Shown piece by piece: positions 51,531 to 60,170 of a stretch of 64,000 nt of DNA (the first letter of the stretch is position 1; every line of letters starts with the position of its first letter). A program made the position numbers and the translations under genes. The stretch comes from Natronomonas gomsonensis. Lineage in GTDB: Archaea > Halobacteriota > Halobacteria > Halobacteriales > Haloarculaceae. The notes beneath the pieces were generated by a model. It worked only from the letters and a program-made list of their open reading frames with translations. It searched no databases and had not been told where the DNA came from. The stretch spans positions 434,001 to 498,000 of the forward strand of contig NZ_JACAWU010000002.1 of NCBI RefSeq assembly GCF_013391635.1. The letters run 5' to 3'.

Positions 51531-52598
51531 ATGGAACCACGGGACCTGTCGGCGCACGTCGCCTACGAGGCCGGCCGGGGCGTCGAGGAAGTCGCCCGCG
51601 AGTTGGGTCTCGACCCCGAATCTCTCGTGAAACTCTCCTCTAACGAAAACGCCTACGGACCCGCACCGAAGGCGGCAGAGGCGATTCGGGAGTACGCCCC
51701 GAACGTCCACACGTACCCGAAGTCGTCGGCGGCGGACCTCCGTGAAGAGCTCGCCGAGCAGTGGGCCGTCACGCCCTCACAGGTGTGGCTCGCGAACGGG
51801 GGCGACGGCGCGCTGGACTACCTCGCCCGCGCCATGCTCGACCCCGGCGAGTGTGTCCTCGTCTCCAAGCCCGGCTTCGCCTACTACGCGATGAGCGCCC
51901 GGTACCACCATGGTACCGTCTCGGAGTATCCGATTCGGAAATCGGAGGACTTCGAACAAACCGCGGACGCGGTCCTCCAACACTACGAGGGCGAGCGCAT
52001 CGTCTACATCACCAGTCCGCACAACCCCTCCGGTAGCGAGATGTCGCTGTCGGAAGTCGAGACACTCGCCGACACGACCGACGAGGAGACGCTGGTGGTC
52101 GTCGACGAGGCCTACGGCGAGTTCTCCGACTCCCCGTCGGCGGTCTCACTCGTCGAGGAACGCGACGACGTGGCCGTCCTCCGGACGTTCTCGAAGGCGT
52201 ACGGACTGGCTGGCGTCCGCCTCGGTTACGCCGTCGTCCCCCGCGAGTGGGCCGACGCCTACGCCCGGGTGAACACGCCGTTTGCGGCCTCGGAGATCGC
52301 CTGCCGGGCCGGCCTCGCCGCACTGGACGACCCGGACCACGTCGAGAAGACCGTCGAGGGAGCACGCTGGGCGCGACAGTACATGTACGACGAACTCGAC
52401 TGTCACACCTGGGAGAGTTCGGGGAACTTCGTGCTGTGTGAGGTCGGCGACGGGACGGCCGTCGCCGAGGCGGCCCAACGCGAGGGCGTCATCGTCCGCG
52501 ACACCACCTCCTTCGGCCTGCCGGAGTGTATCCGTGTCACTTGCGGTACGCGCGAGGAGACGAAACGCGCCGTAGAGGTGTTGAACAACCTATTATGA
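51531..52598 (+). CDS. hisC: Histidinol-phosphate aminotransferase
   Basis: A 355-residue PLP-dependent aminotransferase of histidine biosynthesis (imidazole-acetol phosphate to histidinol phosphate). KLSSNENAYGPAPKA is the N-terminal signature, ITSPHNPSGSEM and VVDEAYGEFS contact PLP, and the Schiff-base Lys222 is in RTFSKAYGLAGVRLGY. Its stop overlaps the next ATG by 4 nt, giving an operon with an AK6-type kinase and a lipid transferase rather than with other his genes. Confidence 0.9.
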   Translation: MEPRDLSAHVAYEAGRGVEEVARELGLDPESLVKLSSNENAYGPAPKAAEAIREYAPNVHTYPKSSAADLREELAEQWAVTPSQVWLANGGDGALDYLARAMLDPGECVLVSKPGFAYYAMSARYHHGTVSEYPIRKSEDFEQTADAVLQHYEGERIVYITSPHNPSGSEMSLSEVETLADTTDEETLVVVDEAYGEFSDSPSAVSLVEERDDVAVLRTFSKAYGLAGVRLGYAVVPREWADAYARVNTPFAASEIACRAGLAALDDPDHVEKTVEGARWARQYMYDELDCHTWESSGNFVLCEVGDGTAVAEAAQREGVIVRDTTSFGLPECIRVTCGTREETKRAVEVLNNLL

Positions 52599-53101
52599 GG
52601 GTCATCGTCACCGGAACCCCGGGAACGGGCAAGACGACTGCGACCGACCTCGTCGACACCGACCTCAACGTGGTCCACCTCAACGACCTGATTCGTGATG
52701 AGGGACTGGCGATCGGCGAGGACCCCGAACGCGGCAGTCTCGTCGCCGACATCGACGCGCTTCGCGAGCGACTCGCCGACCGCCAGGACGTACTCGTCGA
52801 ATCCCACCTCGCACACCACCTTGATGCCGACCGGGTCGTCGTGTTGCGGTGTCATCCCGAAACGCTGCGGGAGCGACTGCTGGACCGCGGCGAGGTCGAG
52901 TCGAAGGCCGAAGAAAACGCCGATGCGGAGGCACTGGACGTAATTCTCTCCGAAGCCGTCGACGCCCACGGTCTCGATAGCGTCTACGAAATCGACACGA
53001 CCGACAGAACGCCCGAGGCAGTCGCCGCCGACATCGAAGCCGTCATCGCCGGCGAGCGAGCGCCGACGGCAGGGGAGGTGGAGTTCCTCGATTACCTATG
53101 A
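52595..53101 (+). CDS. Adenylate kinase family protein (AK6/Fap7 type)
   Basis: A 168-residue nucleoside kinase-like ATPase. The P-loop GTPGTGKTT is at about residues 7-15; VLVESHLAHHLDADRVVVLRC follows the AK6 pattern. In eukaryotes and archaea Fap7/AK6 acts in small-subunit rRNA maturation with ribosomal protein uS11; this role is inferred for the haloarchaeon. It overlaps hisC and the next gene by 4 nt each. Confidence 0.88.
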   Translation: MRVIVTGTPGTGKTTATDLVDTDLNVVHLNDLIRDEGLAIGEDPERGSLVADIDALRERLADRQDVLVESHLAHHLDADRVVVLRCHPETLRERLLDRGEVESKAEENADAEALDVILSEAVDAHGLDSVYEIDTTDRTPEAVAADIEAVIAGERAPTAGEVEFLDYL

Positions 53102-53727
53102 CACTCGATAAATTCCGGCCGCTGGCCGACCGCATGCTCGAACCCTTCGTGACCGCTGCCGACCGCGTCGGCCTGTCGCCGGACGGCGTCAGCGTCATCG
53201 CCTTCGGCTTCGCCGTCTTCGCGGGTACCGCCTACGCACTGGCGGGGGCGGCGGCGGGGATCTGGCGTCCGGACCCGCTTCTGTACCTCCTCGGTGCGGC
53301 CTTCGTGTTGGTCAACGGCTGGCTGGACCTCTTAGATGGGGCGCTGGCCCGCCAGCAGGGAACCGACTCGAAAGCCGGCGACCTCCTGGACCACGTGCTG
53401 GATCGATACGCCGACATCGTCATCATCGCCGGACTGGCCGCCGGCACCGAGGAGTACCTCCTCGGCTTCCTTGCGGTTACTGGCGTGTTGATGACCTCCT
53501 ATCTCGGGACGCAGGCACAGGCCGTCGGTCTCGACCGGGTGTACGGCGGCCTCGTCGGCCGCGCGGACCGGTTGGCCATCATCGGCGTCGTCACCGCCGC
53601 GGCCGCCTTCTACACCGCCGAACCGTACGGATTGACGCTCGTGGGGTGGCTGCTGGTTTTCTTCGCCGTCGTCGGTCACGTCACCGCACTCCAGCGGTTC
53701 TACTACTCGATGGTCGCCCTGGAGTAG
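53098..53727 (+). CDS. CDP-alcohol phosphatidyltransferase family protein (archaetidyl transferase)
   Basis: A 209-residue integral membrane transferase with about six helices. The CDP-alcohol motif DLLDGALARQQGTDSKAGDLLDHVLD (residues about 77-102; DxxDGxxAR...GxxxDxxxD) is perfect. Archaeal members join CDP-archaeol to inositol-phosphate, serine or glycerol phosphate; which one cannot be told here, though archaetidylinositol phosphate synthase is common in this context. It is third in the hisC-AK6 operon. Confidence 0.88.
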   Translation: MTLDKFRPLADRMLEPFVTAADRVGLSPDGVSVIAFGFAVFAGTAYALAGAAAGIWRPDPLLYLLGAAFVLVNGWLDLLDGALARQQGTDSKAGDLLDHVLDRYADIVIIAGLAAGTEEYLLGFLAVTGVLMTSYLGTQAQAVGLDRVYGGLVGRADRLAIIGVVTAAAAFYTAEPYGLTLVGWLLVFFAVVGHVTALQRFYYSMVALE

Positions 53728-53765
53728 GCGGAAAACCCTTTTGCGCCCCGACGATAAGGGCGAGT

Positions 53766-54296
53766 ATGGTACAATGTGAGATGTGCGGCGCCGAGACGGC
53801 GTCGCCGAAGACCGTCAAGGTCGAGGGGGCCGAACTCGACGTGTGCGACGACTGCGCGGACTTCGGCACGGAGGTCCAGACACAGGACACGTCCTCGTCC
53901 TCGACGAAGTACTCCACGTCGTCCTCTTCGTCGTCCTCGTCGTCGTCCAGTTCCACGTCGTCTTCGTCCTCGTCGGGTGGCGGTGGTGGCCGACGCCGCG
54001 ACATGTTCGACGAGATGGACGAGGTCGTCACCGACTACGACGACCGCATCCGTACCGCCCGGGAATCCGAGGGGCTCACCCAGGAGGAACTGGCGAACCA
54101 GCTCAACGAGAAGGCGAGTCTCATCCGGAAACTGGAGCGGGGTGACGTACTGCCGAGTGACAAAGTCCAGCGCAAACTCGAGAAGGCCCTCGACATCACG
54201 CTGTCCGAAGGCGGGTCGGCCGACGACAGCGAGTGGTCCGGTGGGTCCTCGACGGGCGGGACGACCCTCGGCGACGTCGTCAAGCGGAAGGACTGA
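53766..54296 (+). CDS. Archaeal multiprotein bridging factor 1 (aMBF1)
   Basis: A 176-residue MBF1. The N-terminal zinc ribbon has VQCEMCGAETASPKTVKV and LDVCDDCADFG. A long run of Ser (about residues 40-72, mostly Ser with a few Thr) links it to the HTH domain IRTARESEGLTQEELANQL and LNEKASLIRKLERGDVLPSD. In other organisms MBF1 binds TBP and the ribosome; archaeal function is poorly known. The 3' end overlaps the convergent hydrolase by 17 nt. Confidence 0.9.
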   Translation: MVQCEMCGAETASPKTVKVEGAELDVCDDCADFGTEVQTQDTSSSSTKYSTSSSSSSSSSSSSTSSSSSSGGGGGRRRDMFDEMDEVVTDYDDRIRTARESEGLTQEELANQLNEKASLIRKLERGDVLPSDKVQRKLEKALDITLSEGGSADDSEWSGGSSTGGTTLGDVVKRKD

Positions 54297-55086
54297 CGAA
54301 CGAGACGCAGTCTTCTCGCGCTTCGCACAGCGTTTCGAGGTGGTCCGTCGACAACGCGACGGTTTCTGCACCGGTAGCCTCGGCGACGGCCGTCGCGACC
54401 GACGGTGGAACGTTCTCGTCGTCCTCGCCGAACCAGATTTTCACGGGTTCCTCAGGGTTCGGAACCGACCACGATTCGCTGAGCAGTGCGAACTCTCGTG
54501 CGAGCCACCTACTACCCTGTTCGCTCGCGGTCAGGGCGTCCTCGGCGAACACCTCGATTGGGTCGACGCCGTCGGGGACCGACAGCGAGGCGGGTTCGGC
54601 GTCGGTGTACAGCGACAGCGCGGCATCCGGGTTCCAACGGACGATGGGACGCTGGAGTGCGAAGAGCCCACGGAGCAGTATCGGCGCGTGCCGCCCGGCC
54701 ACCGTGAGCGGGTCGGTCGGACCGGCTTCGGGCGGGCCGCTGGGGGCGAGGAGTCCCACGGCCGTTGCCCCCGGCGCGTCTCCGGCAGCGAGTGCGAATG
54801 GGCCGCCGCCGGAGAACCCGACGACGCCGAACTCGTCGATGCCGAGTTCCTCCGTCAGCGCTGCCACGTCCTCGCGCCACGAGTCGAAGTCGCGTCCGGC
54901 GTCGGGGTCGGAGGCGCCGATACCGGGGCGGTCGGGGGCGACGATACGAGCCGAACAGTCCTCGAAGAGGGCCGCCGAGCGGCGCGAACCGGGCGTGCCG
55001 TGACAGAAGACGACCGGCGGCGCGTCGGCGTCGCCGTACTCGTCGTAGGCGAGCGTGCGTCCGTCGGGGAGGGCAATCGTCTCCAT
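54280..55086 (-). CDS. Alpha/beta hydrolase
   Basis: A 268-residue hydrolase. The oxyanion strand VVFCHGTPGSRRSAAL, the cap-preceding APDRPGIGASDPD, the nucleophile elbow VVGFSGGGPFAL (Ser about 93) and the C-terminal LSTDHLETLC His are visible. Substrate unknown. It overlaps the convergent MBF1 gene and starts 1 nt after the upstream small gene. Confidence 0.85.
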   Translation of the reverse strand: METIALPDGRTLAYDEYGDADAPPVVFCHGTPGSRRSAALFEDCSARIVAPDRPGIGASDPDAGRDFDSWREDVAALTEELGIDEFGVVGFSGGGPFALAAGDAPGATAVGLLAPSGPPEAGPTDPLTVAGRHAPILLRGLFALQRPIVRWNPDAALSLYTDAEPASLSVPDGVDPIEVFAEDALTASEQGSRWLAREFALLSESWSVPNPEEPVKIWFGEDDENVPPSVATAVAEATGAETVALSTDHLETLCEAREDCVSFVSPSA

Positions 55087-55087
55087 C

Positions 55088-55381
55088 TCAGGCGTCGCTG
55101 TCGAACAGTACGTCGTCTATCTGTGGGTTCACGACCACTTCGTCGGTGTCGCCGACCGGGTCGTCCAACTCGACGGCCAGAAGGGGTGCCCCCGTCTTCG
55201 GGGCGTACGAGTACCTGACCACCGTCCCGAGTCGCGGTTCGCCGTCGACCGACACCCACGCGCGGCGTCCGTTCATGTCTCGGCGTAGCGACTCCGGCAC
55301 CGTGTATCCGTCGTTCTCACGACTCGCCGTCGACGCTTCGGTGGGGAGCAGTACTCGGCGGATTCGCGTTCGCCGACTCAA
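55088..55381 (-). CDS. Conserved haloarchaeal protein of unknown function
   Basis: A frame of 97 residues using the TTG at 55381; ATG at 55276 would give a shorter 63-residue product, and a GTG in between is possible. Readable content: RRVLLPTEASTAS, RRDMNGRRAWVSVDGEPR and LLAVELDDPVGDTDEVVV. The tail is acidic. The stop precedes the hydrolase start by one base, so they are co-transcribed. Start uncertain; function unknown. Confidence 0.6.
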   Translation of the reverse strand: MSRRTRIRRVLLPTEASTASRENDGYTVPESLRRDMNGRRAWVSVDGEPRLGTVVRYSYAPKTGAPLLAVELDDPVGDTDEVVVNPQIDDVLFDSDA

Positions 55382-55479
55382 CGTGATGTGTGCGGCGTGG
55401 ATATGATGTCTCTGGAACGCTCAATAGCCCTGTGGAGGGCAATTAGCAGCCGTTTTGGGCCGGGAGATAGGCCATCGAG

Positions 55480-55692
55480 ATGTCGATGACGACCACGGGC
55501 GAGGGACTCGACGGGACGAACCGAACGCGAAACCACGAGCAGCCAATTACGCTCACGGCGGCCCTCGTCCGGTACGACGGTCGGCCCGACCGGCGGACCG
55601 TGTATCCACCGGGACTCTCGGGCGTCGCTCGGATGTCGACGTGGCTGACCGCCGACGCCGACGCGTTCGTCGACCTCGACGGTTCCCGCTGA
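55480..55692 (+). CDS. DUF7511-like small protein
   Basis: A 70-residue protein of a haloarchaeal family I recall as DUF7511, matching the pattern LVRYDGRPDRRTVYPPG and RMSTWLTADADAFVDLD. It is soluble and probably a single domain. An in-frame second ATG at 55486 is possible. Function unknown. Confidence 0.68.
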   Translation: MSMTTTGEGLDGTNRTRNHEQPITLTAALVRYDGRPDRRTVYPPGLSGVARMSTWLTADADAFVDLDGSR

Positions 55693-55710
55693 CGCGGTCG
55701 GCATGGACAA

Positions 55711-55718
55711 CTATTTTG
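55711..55718 (+). promoter_or_regulatory. TATA-like box of triosephosphate isomerase
   Basis: CTATTTTG lies 22 nt before the ATG at 55741, fitting a leaderless promoter. Confidence 0.45.
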
Positions 55719-55740
55719 TGCCGGCAACCGCCCTCCCGCT

Positions 55741-56385
55741 ATGTTCGTCCTCGTCAACCTGAAGGCGTACCCCTGTGACCCCGTCGAAGTCGCGGAGGCG
55801 GCCGCCGAAGTCGCCGACGCCACCGGCGTCCGAATCGCCGTCGCACCGCAGGCCGCACACCTCGACCGCGTCGCCGAGACGGGGGTCGAGACGTGGGCCC
55901 AACACGTCTCGCCCGTCGAGTACGGCTCTCACACGGGGTCGACGCTCGCGGAGGCCGCCGCCGACGCCGGCGCGATCGGGACGCTTCTGAACCACTCGGA
56001 GAATCGGCTAAAATTGGCCGACATCGACGCATCGCTCCGGGCCGCCGAGCGCGCCGACCTCGAAACCGTTGTCTGTGCGAACAACCCCCGGCAGATAGCG
56101 GCTGTGGCCGCACTCGACCCCGACGCCGTCGCCGTCGAACCGCCGGAACTCATCGGCACCGGAACGCCGGTGTCGAAAGCCGACCCCGACATCGTCACCG
56201 ACTCGGTCGATGCTGCCGCGTCCGTTTCGGACGTGCCCGTCCTCTGTGGCGCCGGTATCTCCACCGGCGAGGACCTCGAGGCCGCCGCTGGCCTCGGAGC
56301 AGAGGGGGTCCTCCTCGCCTCTGGCGTCGCGAAAGCCGACAACCCGAAGGCGGCGCTCGAAGCCCTCGTCGACCCCGTGGTCTAA
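55741..56385 (+). CDS. tpiA: Triosephosphate isomerase
   Basis: A 214-residue archaeal-type TIM that interconverts dihydroxyacetone phosphate and glyceraldehyde-3-phosphate. The catalytic Lys is in LVNLKAY (Lys8), His85 in LLNHSENR and Glu133 in [15 protein letters not shown]. The phosphate-binding [13 protein letters not shown] block closes the barrel. It is shorter than bacterial TIM, as usual for archaea. Monocistronic; the next gene is on the other strand. Confidence 0.95.
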   Translation: MFVLVNLKAYPCDPVEVAEAAAEVADATGVRIAVAPQAAHLDRVAETGVETWAQHVSPVEYGSHTGSTLAEAAADAGAIGTLLNHSENRLKLADIDASLRAAERADLETVVCANNPRQIAAVAALDPDAVAVEPPELIGTGTPVSKADPDIVTDSVDAAASVSDVPVLCGAGISTGEDLEAAAGLGAEGVLLASGVAKADNPKAALEALVDPVV

Positions 56386-56391
56386 TCACTG

Positions 56392-56868
56392 TCACTTCGG
56401 CGCCAGTCGGTCCGCTTGTCGCCCCGACTGCGAGGGTGTCGGGAGTTCCCCCGAGAGAAGCGTCTCGATGGCCGCTCTGACCGTGTAGGTCTCCCCGTCG
56501 ACGGAATGCGGGAATACCCCCGCTAACTCTTGGTTTCGGTAGATGGCGAGACACAGCAACGGCGTCACGAGAACGCTGTGTTCGTCGTCGGCGATGGAAC
56601 ACCGAGTCCGTCTCTCGAAGGCCGGTTGGAGGCTGACCCCGTGGCGTTCCCCCCACGCCTCGAACTGCTCGAACTGGCCGACGACCTCGCGAGTGGGGCT
56701 CTCCTCACCATCCAACCGGACGCTCTCCGGCCACCCGCGGAGAACGACCCGGTCGACGAGTGGGCCGCGCTCACACCGCTCCAGCAGTTCGATGTTCGAT
56801 TCGACCGATTCCGAGACGATTGGCTCCCGTGCATAACAGAGTACCGTGATTTTCGTATCCTTGGACAT
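56392..56868 (-). CDS. Haloarchaeal protein of unknown function, tandem paralogue A
   Basis: A 158-residue protein starting MSKDTKITVLCYAREPIV. It shares with its neighbour the blocks LVDRVVLRGWPESVRLDGE, FERRTRCSIADDEHS, VLVTPLLCLAIYR and GVFPHSVDGETYTV. Similar proteins are sometimes annotated 'HTH domain-containing' in Halobacteria, but no clear HTH is visible to me. It ends with a short basic tail and lacks the zinc ribbon of paralogue B. Confidence 0.7.
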   Translation of the reverse strand: MSKDTKITVLCYAREPIVSESVESNIELLERCERGPLVDRVVLRGWPESVRLDGEESPTREVVGQFEQFEAWGERHGVSLQPAFERRTRCSIADDEHSVLVTPLLCLAIYRNQELAGVFPHSVDGETYTVRAAIETLLSGELPTPSQSGRQADRLAPK

Positions 56869-57011
56869 GTCTCTCTCCACGCAGTTCACCGGCGTGGTTG
56901 CCGGCGTCGAAAGAGGCTACTCCAGTGTCGGAAATAAGGGTAGTTACGGGGTGGTTGTGGTTCGCTTGGCACCGGCGAGGGCGTCCGGTCCCGTTCGATG
57001 GCACCGTCGCG

Positions 57012-57626
57012 TCAGTCCGAAGGCGCCTCGGCGGTCCGCGTGCCGGCCGTCGGCAACTCCGCCCACCCGTCGGCGGTCGCCGCGCCCACCCACGCACAGT
57101 CCGGGCAGATGAACACGCCCTGTCCGTTGACGAGAGCCCCCTCACAATCGGGACAGCGTCGCTGCTCGGCCGTGGGCTTTGGGTCTATCGACCCGAGCGG
57201 ACGCGGCAGTTCACCGCTCCGAAGGGTATCGACGGCCTCCTCGACGGTATAGGTCTCCCCGTCAGCGGCGTGGGGGAAGACGCCGACTAACCGCTCTTCG
57301 CGGTAGACGGCGAGACACAGCGTCGGCGTGACCAACACGTCGACACCGTCTTCCTCGACTATCGACGACCGGGTTCGCGTCTCGAAGGGCGGTCGAATCG
57401 AGACGCCGCGCCGGTCGGCCCACGACCGGAATCGCTCGTATCGGGCGAGGGTTTCGTGGTCGCCCTCGTCGTCGAGGCGGACAGTCTCCGGCCAACTCCG
57501 AACGACGACGGTGTCGACGAGTGGGCCGTCTTCGAGGGAACGGAGCGTTTCGACGCGCGATTCGATTGGATCCGCGACGAGCGGCGCCCTGACGTGACAG
57601 ACGAGCGTAGTTTCGTCTTCGTGCAT
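57012..57626 (-). CDS. Haloarchaeal protein of unknown function, tandem paralogue B with zinc ribbon
   Basis: A 204-residue paralogue of the gene at 56392. The shared domain (residues 1-130) includes LVDTVVVRSWPETVRLDDE, VLVTPTLCLAVYREERLVGVFPHAADGETYTV. Unlike paralogue A it continues with a zinc ribbon CPDCEGALVNGQGVFICPDCAWVG (about residues 162-185) and a disordered tail. It lies directly upstream, in the same orientation, 143 nt away. The pair probably arose by tandem duplication followed by loss or gain of the ribbon. Confidence 0.72.
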   Translation of the reverse strand: MHEDETTLVCHVRAPLVADPIESRVETLRSLEDGPLVDTVVVRSWPETVRLDDEGDHETLARYERFRSWADRRGVSIRPPFETRTRSSIVEEDGVDVLVTPTLCLAVYREERLVGVFPHAADGETYTVEEAVDTLRSGELPRPLGSIDPKPTAEQRRCPDCEGALVNGQGVFICPDCAWVGAATADGWAELPTAGTRTAEAPSD

Positions 57627-57729
57627 GTGGACTCACCTCTGAGCGCTCGTACCGACACACACGTCGCTTCCGACTCGTTGTAACCAACGGCAGAATCGAG
57701 ATTAAAAATTTCGCCGGCGTGTGACCCGA

Positions 57730-59631
57730 TTACTCTTCCGGCCACGGCGTCACGCCGTCGGCGTGGTCGGATTCGACCTCGCCGCCGTCGGCGGCCGCGG
57801 TTCCGTTGCTTTCGTCCGCTGTCTGTGGCTCGATACCCTCCACGAACGCTGCCTCGATTGCTTGGACCAACTCATCGCGTTCGTCGTCGGGCAGTCGCTC
57901 GTTCGGCTCGAAGGGGTCGACCGACTCCTCGGCGACCAACGAGGGCAGCGCGTAGTCGTGTTTGCCGCGACCGACGTGGGCGACGAGCCCTCGCTGGCGC
58001 AGCGCGCGGTTGACGGCGTAGGATTCGGTTCTGTCGCCGGACCCGCCCGCGGCGGCGTGGGCTTCCTGTGGCGTCGTCGGACCGTAATCCCGGTAGTGTC
58101 TGAGCATCTCGACGGCGATAGCGTCGAGGGAGTAAATCTCGTCCCGCAGTCGGCTCACGAGCGGGTCTCTGGCCGTTTCCGTCGCGGTCGCCGTCGGCGA
58201 GCGTTCCTCGCCGCTTGCGACTTCCGAGACGGTCGGCTCCGTGTCCGTTTCGGTCGTTTCCTCGGCTCCGACCGAGTCGATTCCGTCGAAAGCATCCCCG
58301 AAGTTCGCCGGCCCCTCGGCGTCGTCGACGGGGTCGGCCTCCGGTTCCGCCGATTCCGATGCGACGGATTCGTGGTCCTGCTCGTCGTCGGAATCGGTTC
58401 CGGTTGCGTCGCCGGGGCTGTCGGTGCCAGCTCGGTCCCAGTCGCTGCTGGCGTCGGGTACCTGCCCGGACTCGGGTTCGCGCTCGCCGTTTCGGACGGC
58501 GTCCAGTTCCGCTTCGAGTTCGGGGTCGCGGCGGACCGGCTTTCGGGCGACCTCTTCGAGCTCGCTCTGTCGTCCCGGCGCGGCCGACAGCGGCCGGCCG
58601 GTCACCTGCTCCATCATCGCCCGCGAGAAGCGGTCGGCCATCTGCTTGAGGTCCTGTGCCTCCGACAGTTGCCGTTCGAGGTCCTGAATCCGCTCGTCTT
58701 TCTGCTTCAACTCGCGCTGTAACTCCTCGATGCGGTTCTCCCGTTGCTGTTGGGTCTCGGTTATCTCCTGGAGTTCCTCGACGAGGTCGCCGGAGACGCT
58801 CTTCAGTTCGGGGCGCTCGAAGTCGTCGAGACCGGGTGTCGCGCCGGCGTCGAAGGTCCGCTTGCGCTCGAACTGGACGACGCGGATGTCCTCCGACCAG
58901 TCGGTCATCAGGAAACACTCCCCGTCGTCCATCTCCTCGATGTGGTCGGCGTACTCGCTGCCGAGGATGCGCCCGACGACTTTCGTGTCGTTGTTCCAGG
59001 TCAGCCGATGCCAACAGAGCCAGTCACACTGCGTGATGAAGTCCTTCTTCACGTCGGCGGGGCGCTGGCTGATGCCGACGATGCCGAGGCCGTGTTTGCG
59101 GCCGCGTTTGCCCACCTTGATGAGCATCCGACCGCACTCGTCCATGCCGCCACCTTCAGGGATGAACTCGTGGACCTCCTCGACGAGCATCATGAAGGGC
59201 TGTTTCAGTTTCTTCTCCTTGGCGAAGAGATGTTTCGTCACCTCAGTCAGCAAATCGCGGGCCTCCGATTCGTCCAAAAAGCTGGAGATGTCGAGGATTA
59301 TCGGGACGTTCTGTTCGAGCGCCAACTCGGCGATTTTGCCGGCGTGCTCCTCGTTGACCTGCAGGTCACACTCCTCGTCGCCGCCGACGTGGAGGATTTC
59401 GTACTCCTCTTTCAGGCCGTAGTACTCGCCGTCGATGTCGACCGCGAGCAGGCTGTAGCCGCGGTCGAGCAGTTTTTCGGCGACGACGCTCGCGCTGTTC
59501 GACTTCCCTGAACCGGATTTGCCGGTGATGAATCCCCGTCCGGTGAGCAAGTCGACGATTGGCAACTCGACGCCCGTTCCGGCGTCGTCGCCACGACTCA
59601 CTTCTCCGACGGTAATCGTTTCCTCGCCCAT
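57730..59631 (-). CDS. HerA-like ATPase (DUF87) with coiled coil and C-terminal winged-helix-like domain
   Basis: A 633-residue ATPase. The N-terminal HAS-barrel-like segment MGEETITVGEVSRGDDAGTGVELPI leads to Walker A FITGKSGSGKSNSA (about residues 35-48), Walker B MMLVEEVHEFIPEGG and sensor-like HGLGIVGISQRP. A coiled coil spans about 305-350 (LQEITETQQQRENRIEELQREL), a long acidic disordered region about 380-500, then a C-terminal wHTH-like module MLRHYRDYGPTTPQEAHAAA. HerA-type pumps move DNA with NurA nuclease, but no NurA lies here, so the role is unknown. Confidence 0.85.
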   Translation of the reverse strand: MGEETITVGEVSRGDDAGTGVELPIVDLLTGRGFITGKSGSGKSNSASVVAEKLLDRGYSLLAVDIDGEYYGLKEEYEILHVGGDEECDLQVNEEHAGKIAELALEQNVPIILDISSFLDESEARDLLTEVTKHLFAKEKKLKQPFMMLVEEVHEFIPEGGGMDECGRMLIKVGKRGRKHGLGIVGISQRPADVKKDFITQCDWLCWHRLTWNNDTKVVGRILGSEYADHIEEMDDGECFLMTDWSEDIRVVQFERKRTFDAGATPGLDDFERPELKSVSGDLVEELQEITETQQQRENRIEELQRELKQKDERIQDLERQLSEAQDLKQMADRFSRAMMEQVTGRPLSAAPGRQSELEEVARKPVRRDPELEAELDAVRNGEREPESGQVPDASSDWDRAGTDSPGDATGTDSDDEQDHESVASESAEPEADPVDDAEGPANFGDAFDGIDSVGAEETTETDTEPTVSEVASGEERSPTATATETARDPLVSRLRDEIYSLDAIAVEMLRHYRDYGPTTPQEAHAAAGGSGDRTESYAVNRALRQRGLVAHVGRGKHDYALPSLVAEESVDPFEPNERLPDDERDELVQAIEAAFVEGIEPQTADESNGTAAADGGEVESDHADGVTPWPEE

Positions 59632-59696
59632 TGGGAAACCGAAGACGCCCACCGCACATAGTTCTCCGTCAGACGGGCGTCGTGCGCGTGATTCCG

Positions 59697-60131
59697 CTAT
59701 CGGTCGCTTCGAACGACCGCCCCGGCGGCGACGTCTTCGGTCACCGTCACTCCCGCCCCAACGACCCCGTTCTCGCCGACGGTGACGCCGGGCAACACGA
59801 CTGCACCGGCGCCGACGAACGCGCCGTCTTCCAGCACCACTGTCTCGAAGGTGTCCTCGCGGAACGTCATTCCCTCCGAACTGCGGTCGTGGGTGACGCC
59901 GACGACGGCGGCGTTGGGGCCGACCTGCACCTCCGACCCGATTCGGGCGTTCTCGACGTAGGCGTTGGCGTTGATGTCGGTCGGCCCGTCGATGTTGGAT
60001 TTCTTGATGGACGTTCGTTCGTAGACGCGACATCCAGTAGCGATTTCGGAGTCGTGAACTGTCACGTACTCCCGTATCTCCACGTCGCCGAGCGTCGAGT
60101 TCTCGATATGTGCCGTCTCGTCGACCGTCAT
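59697..60131 (-). CDS. Hexapeptide-repeat acyltransferase-like protein
   Basis: A 144-residue left-handed beta-helix protein. Hexad repeats are visible, e.g. AHIENSTLGDVEIREYVTVHDSEIA, and later VVLPGVTVGENGVVGAGVTVTED. It resembles NeuD/WbbJ-like acetyltransferases but lacks an obvious catalytic His in the loop except HDRSS. The substrate is unknown. It is upstream, same strand, of the HerA-like gene with a 65-nt gap. Confidence 0.82.
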   Translation of the reverse strand: MTVDETAHIENSTLGDVEIREYVTVHDSEIATGCRVYERTSIKKSNIDGPTDINANAYVENARIGSEVQVGPNAAVVGVTHDRSSEGMTFREDTFETVVLEDGAFVGAGAVVLPGVTVGENGVVGAGVTVTEDVAAGAVVRSDR

Positions 60132-60170
60132 ACCGGCCCGACCGTCGGCGGAAAAATCAATCCTCTCGTC

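Noticed and set aside
56522-56536. CTAAC-TCTTG-GTTTC as a third HSR1-like operator
   Set aside because: The right half is GTTTC rather than GTTAG and it lies inside the coding region of paralogue A, not near a start.
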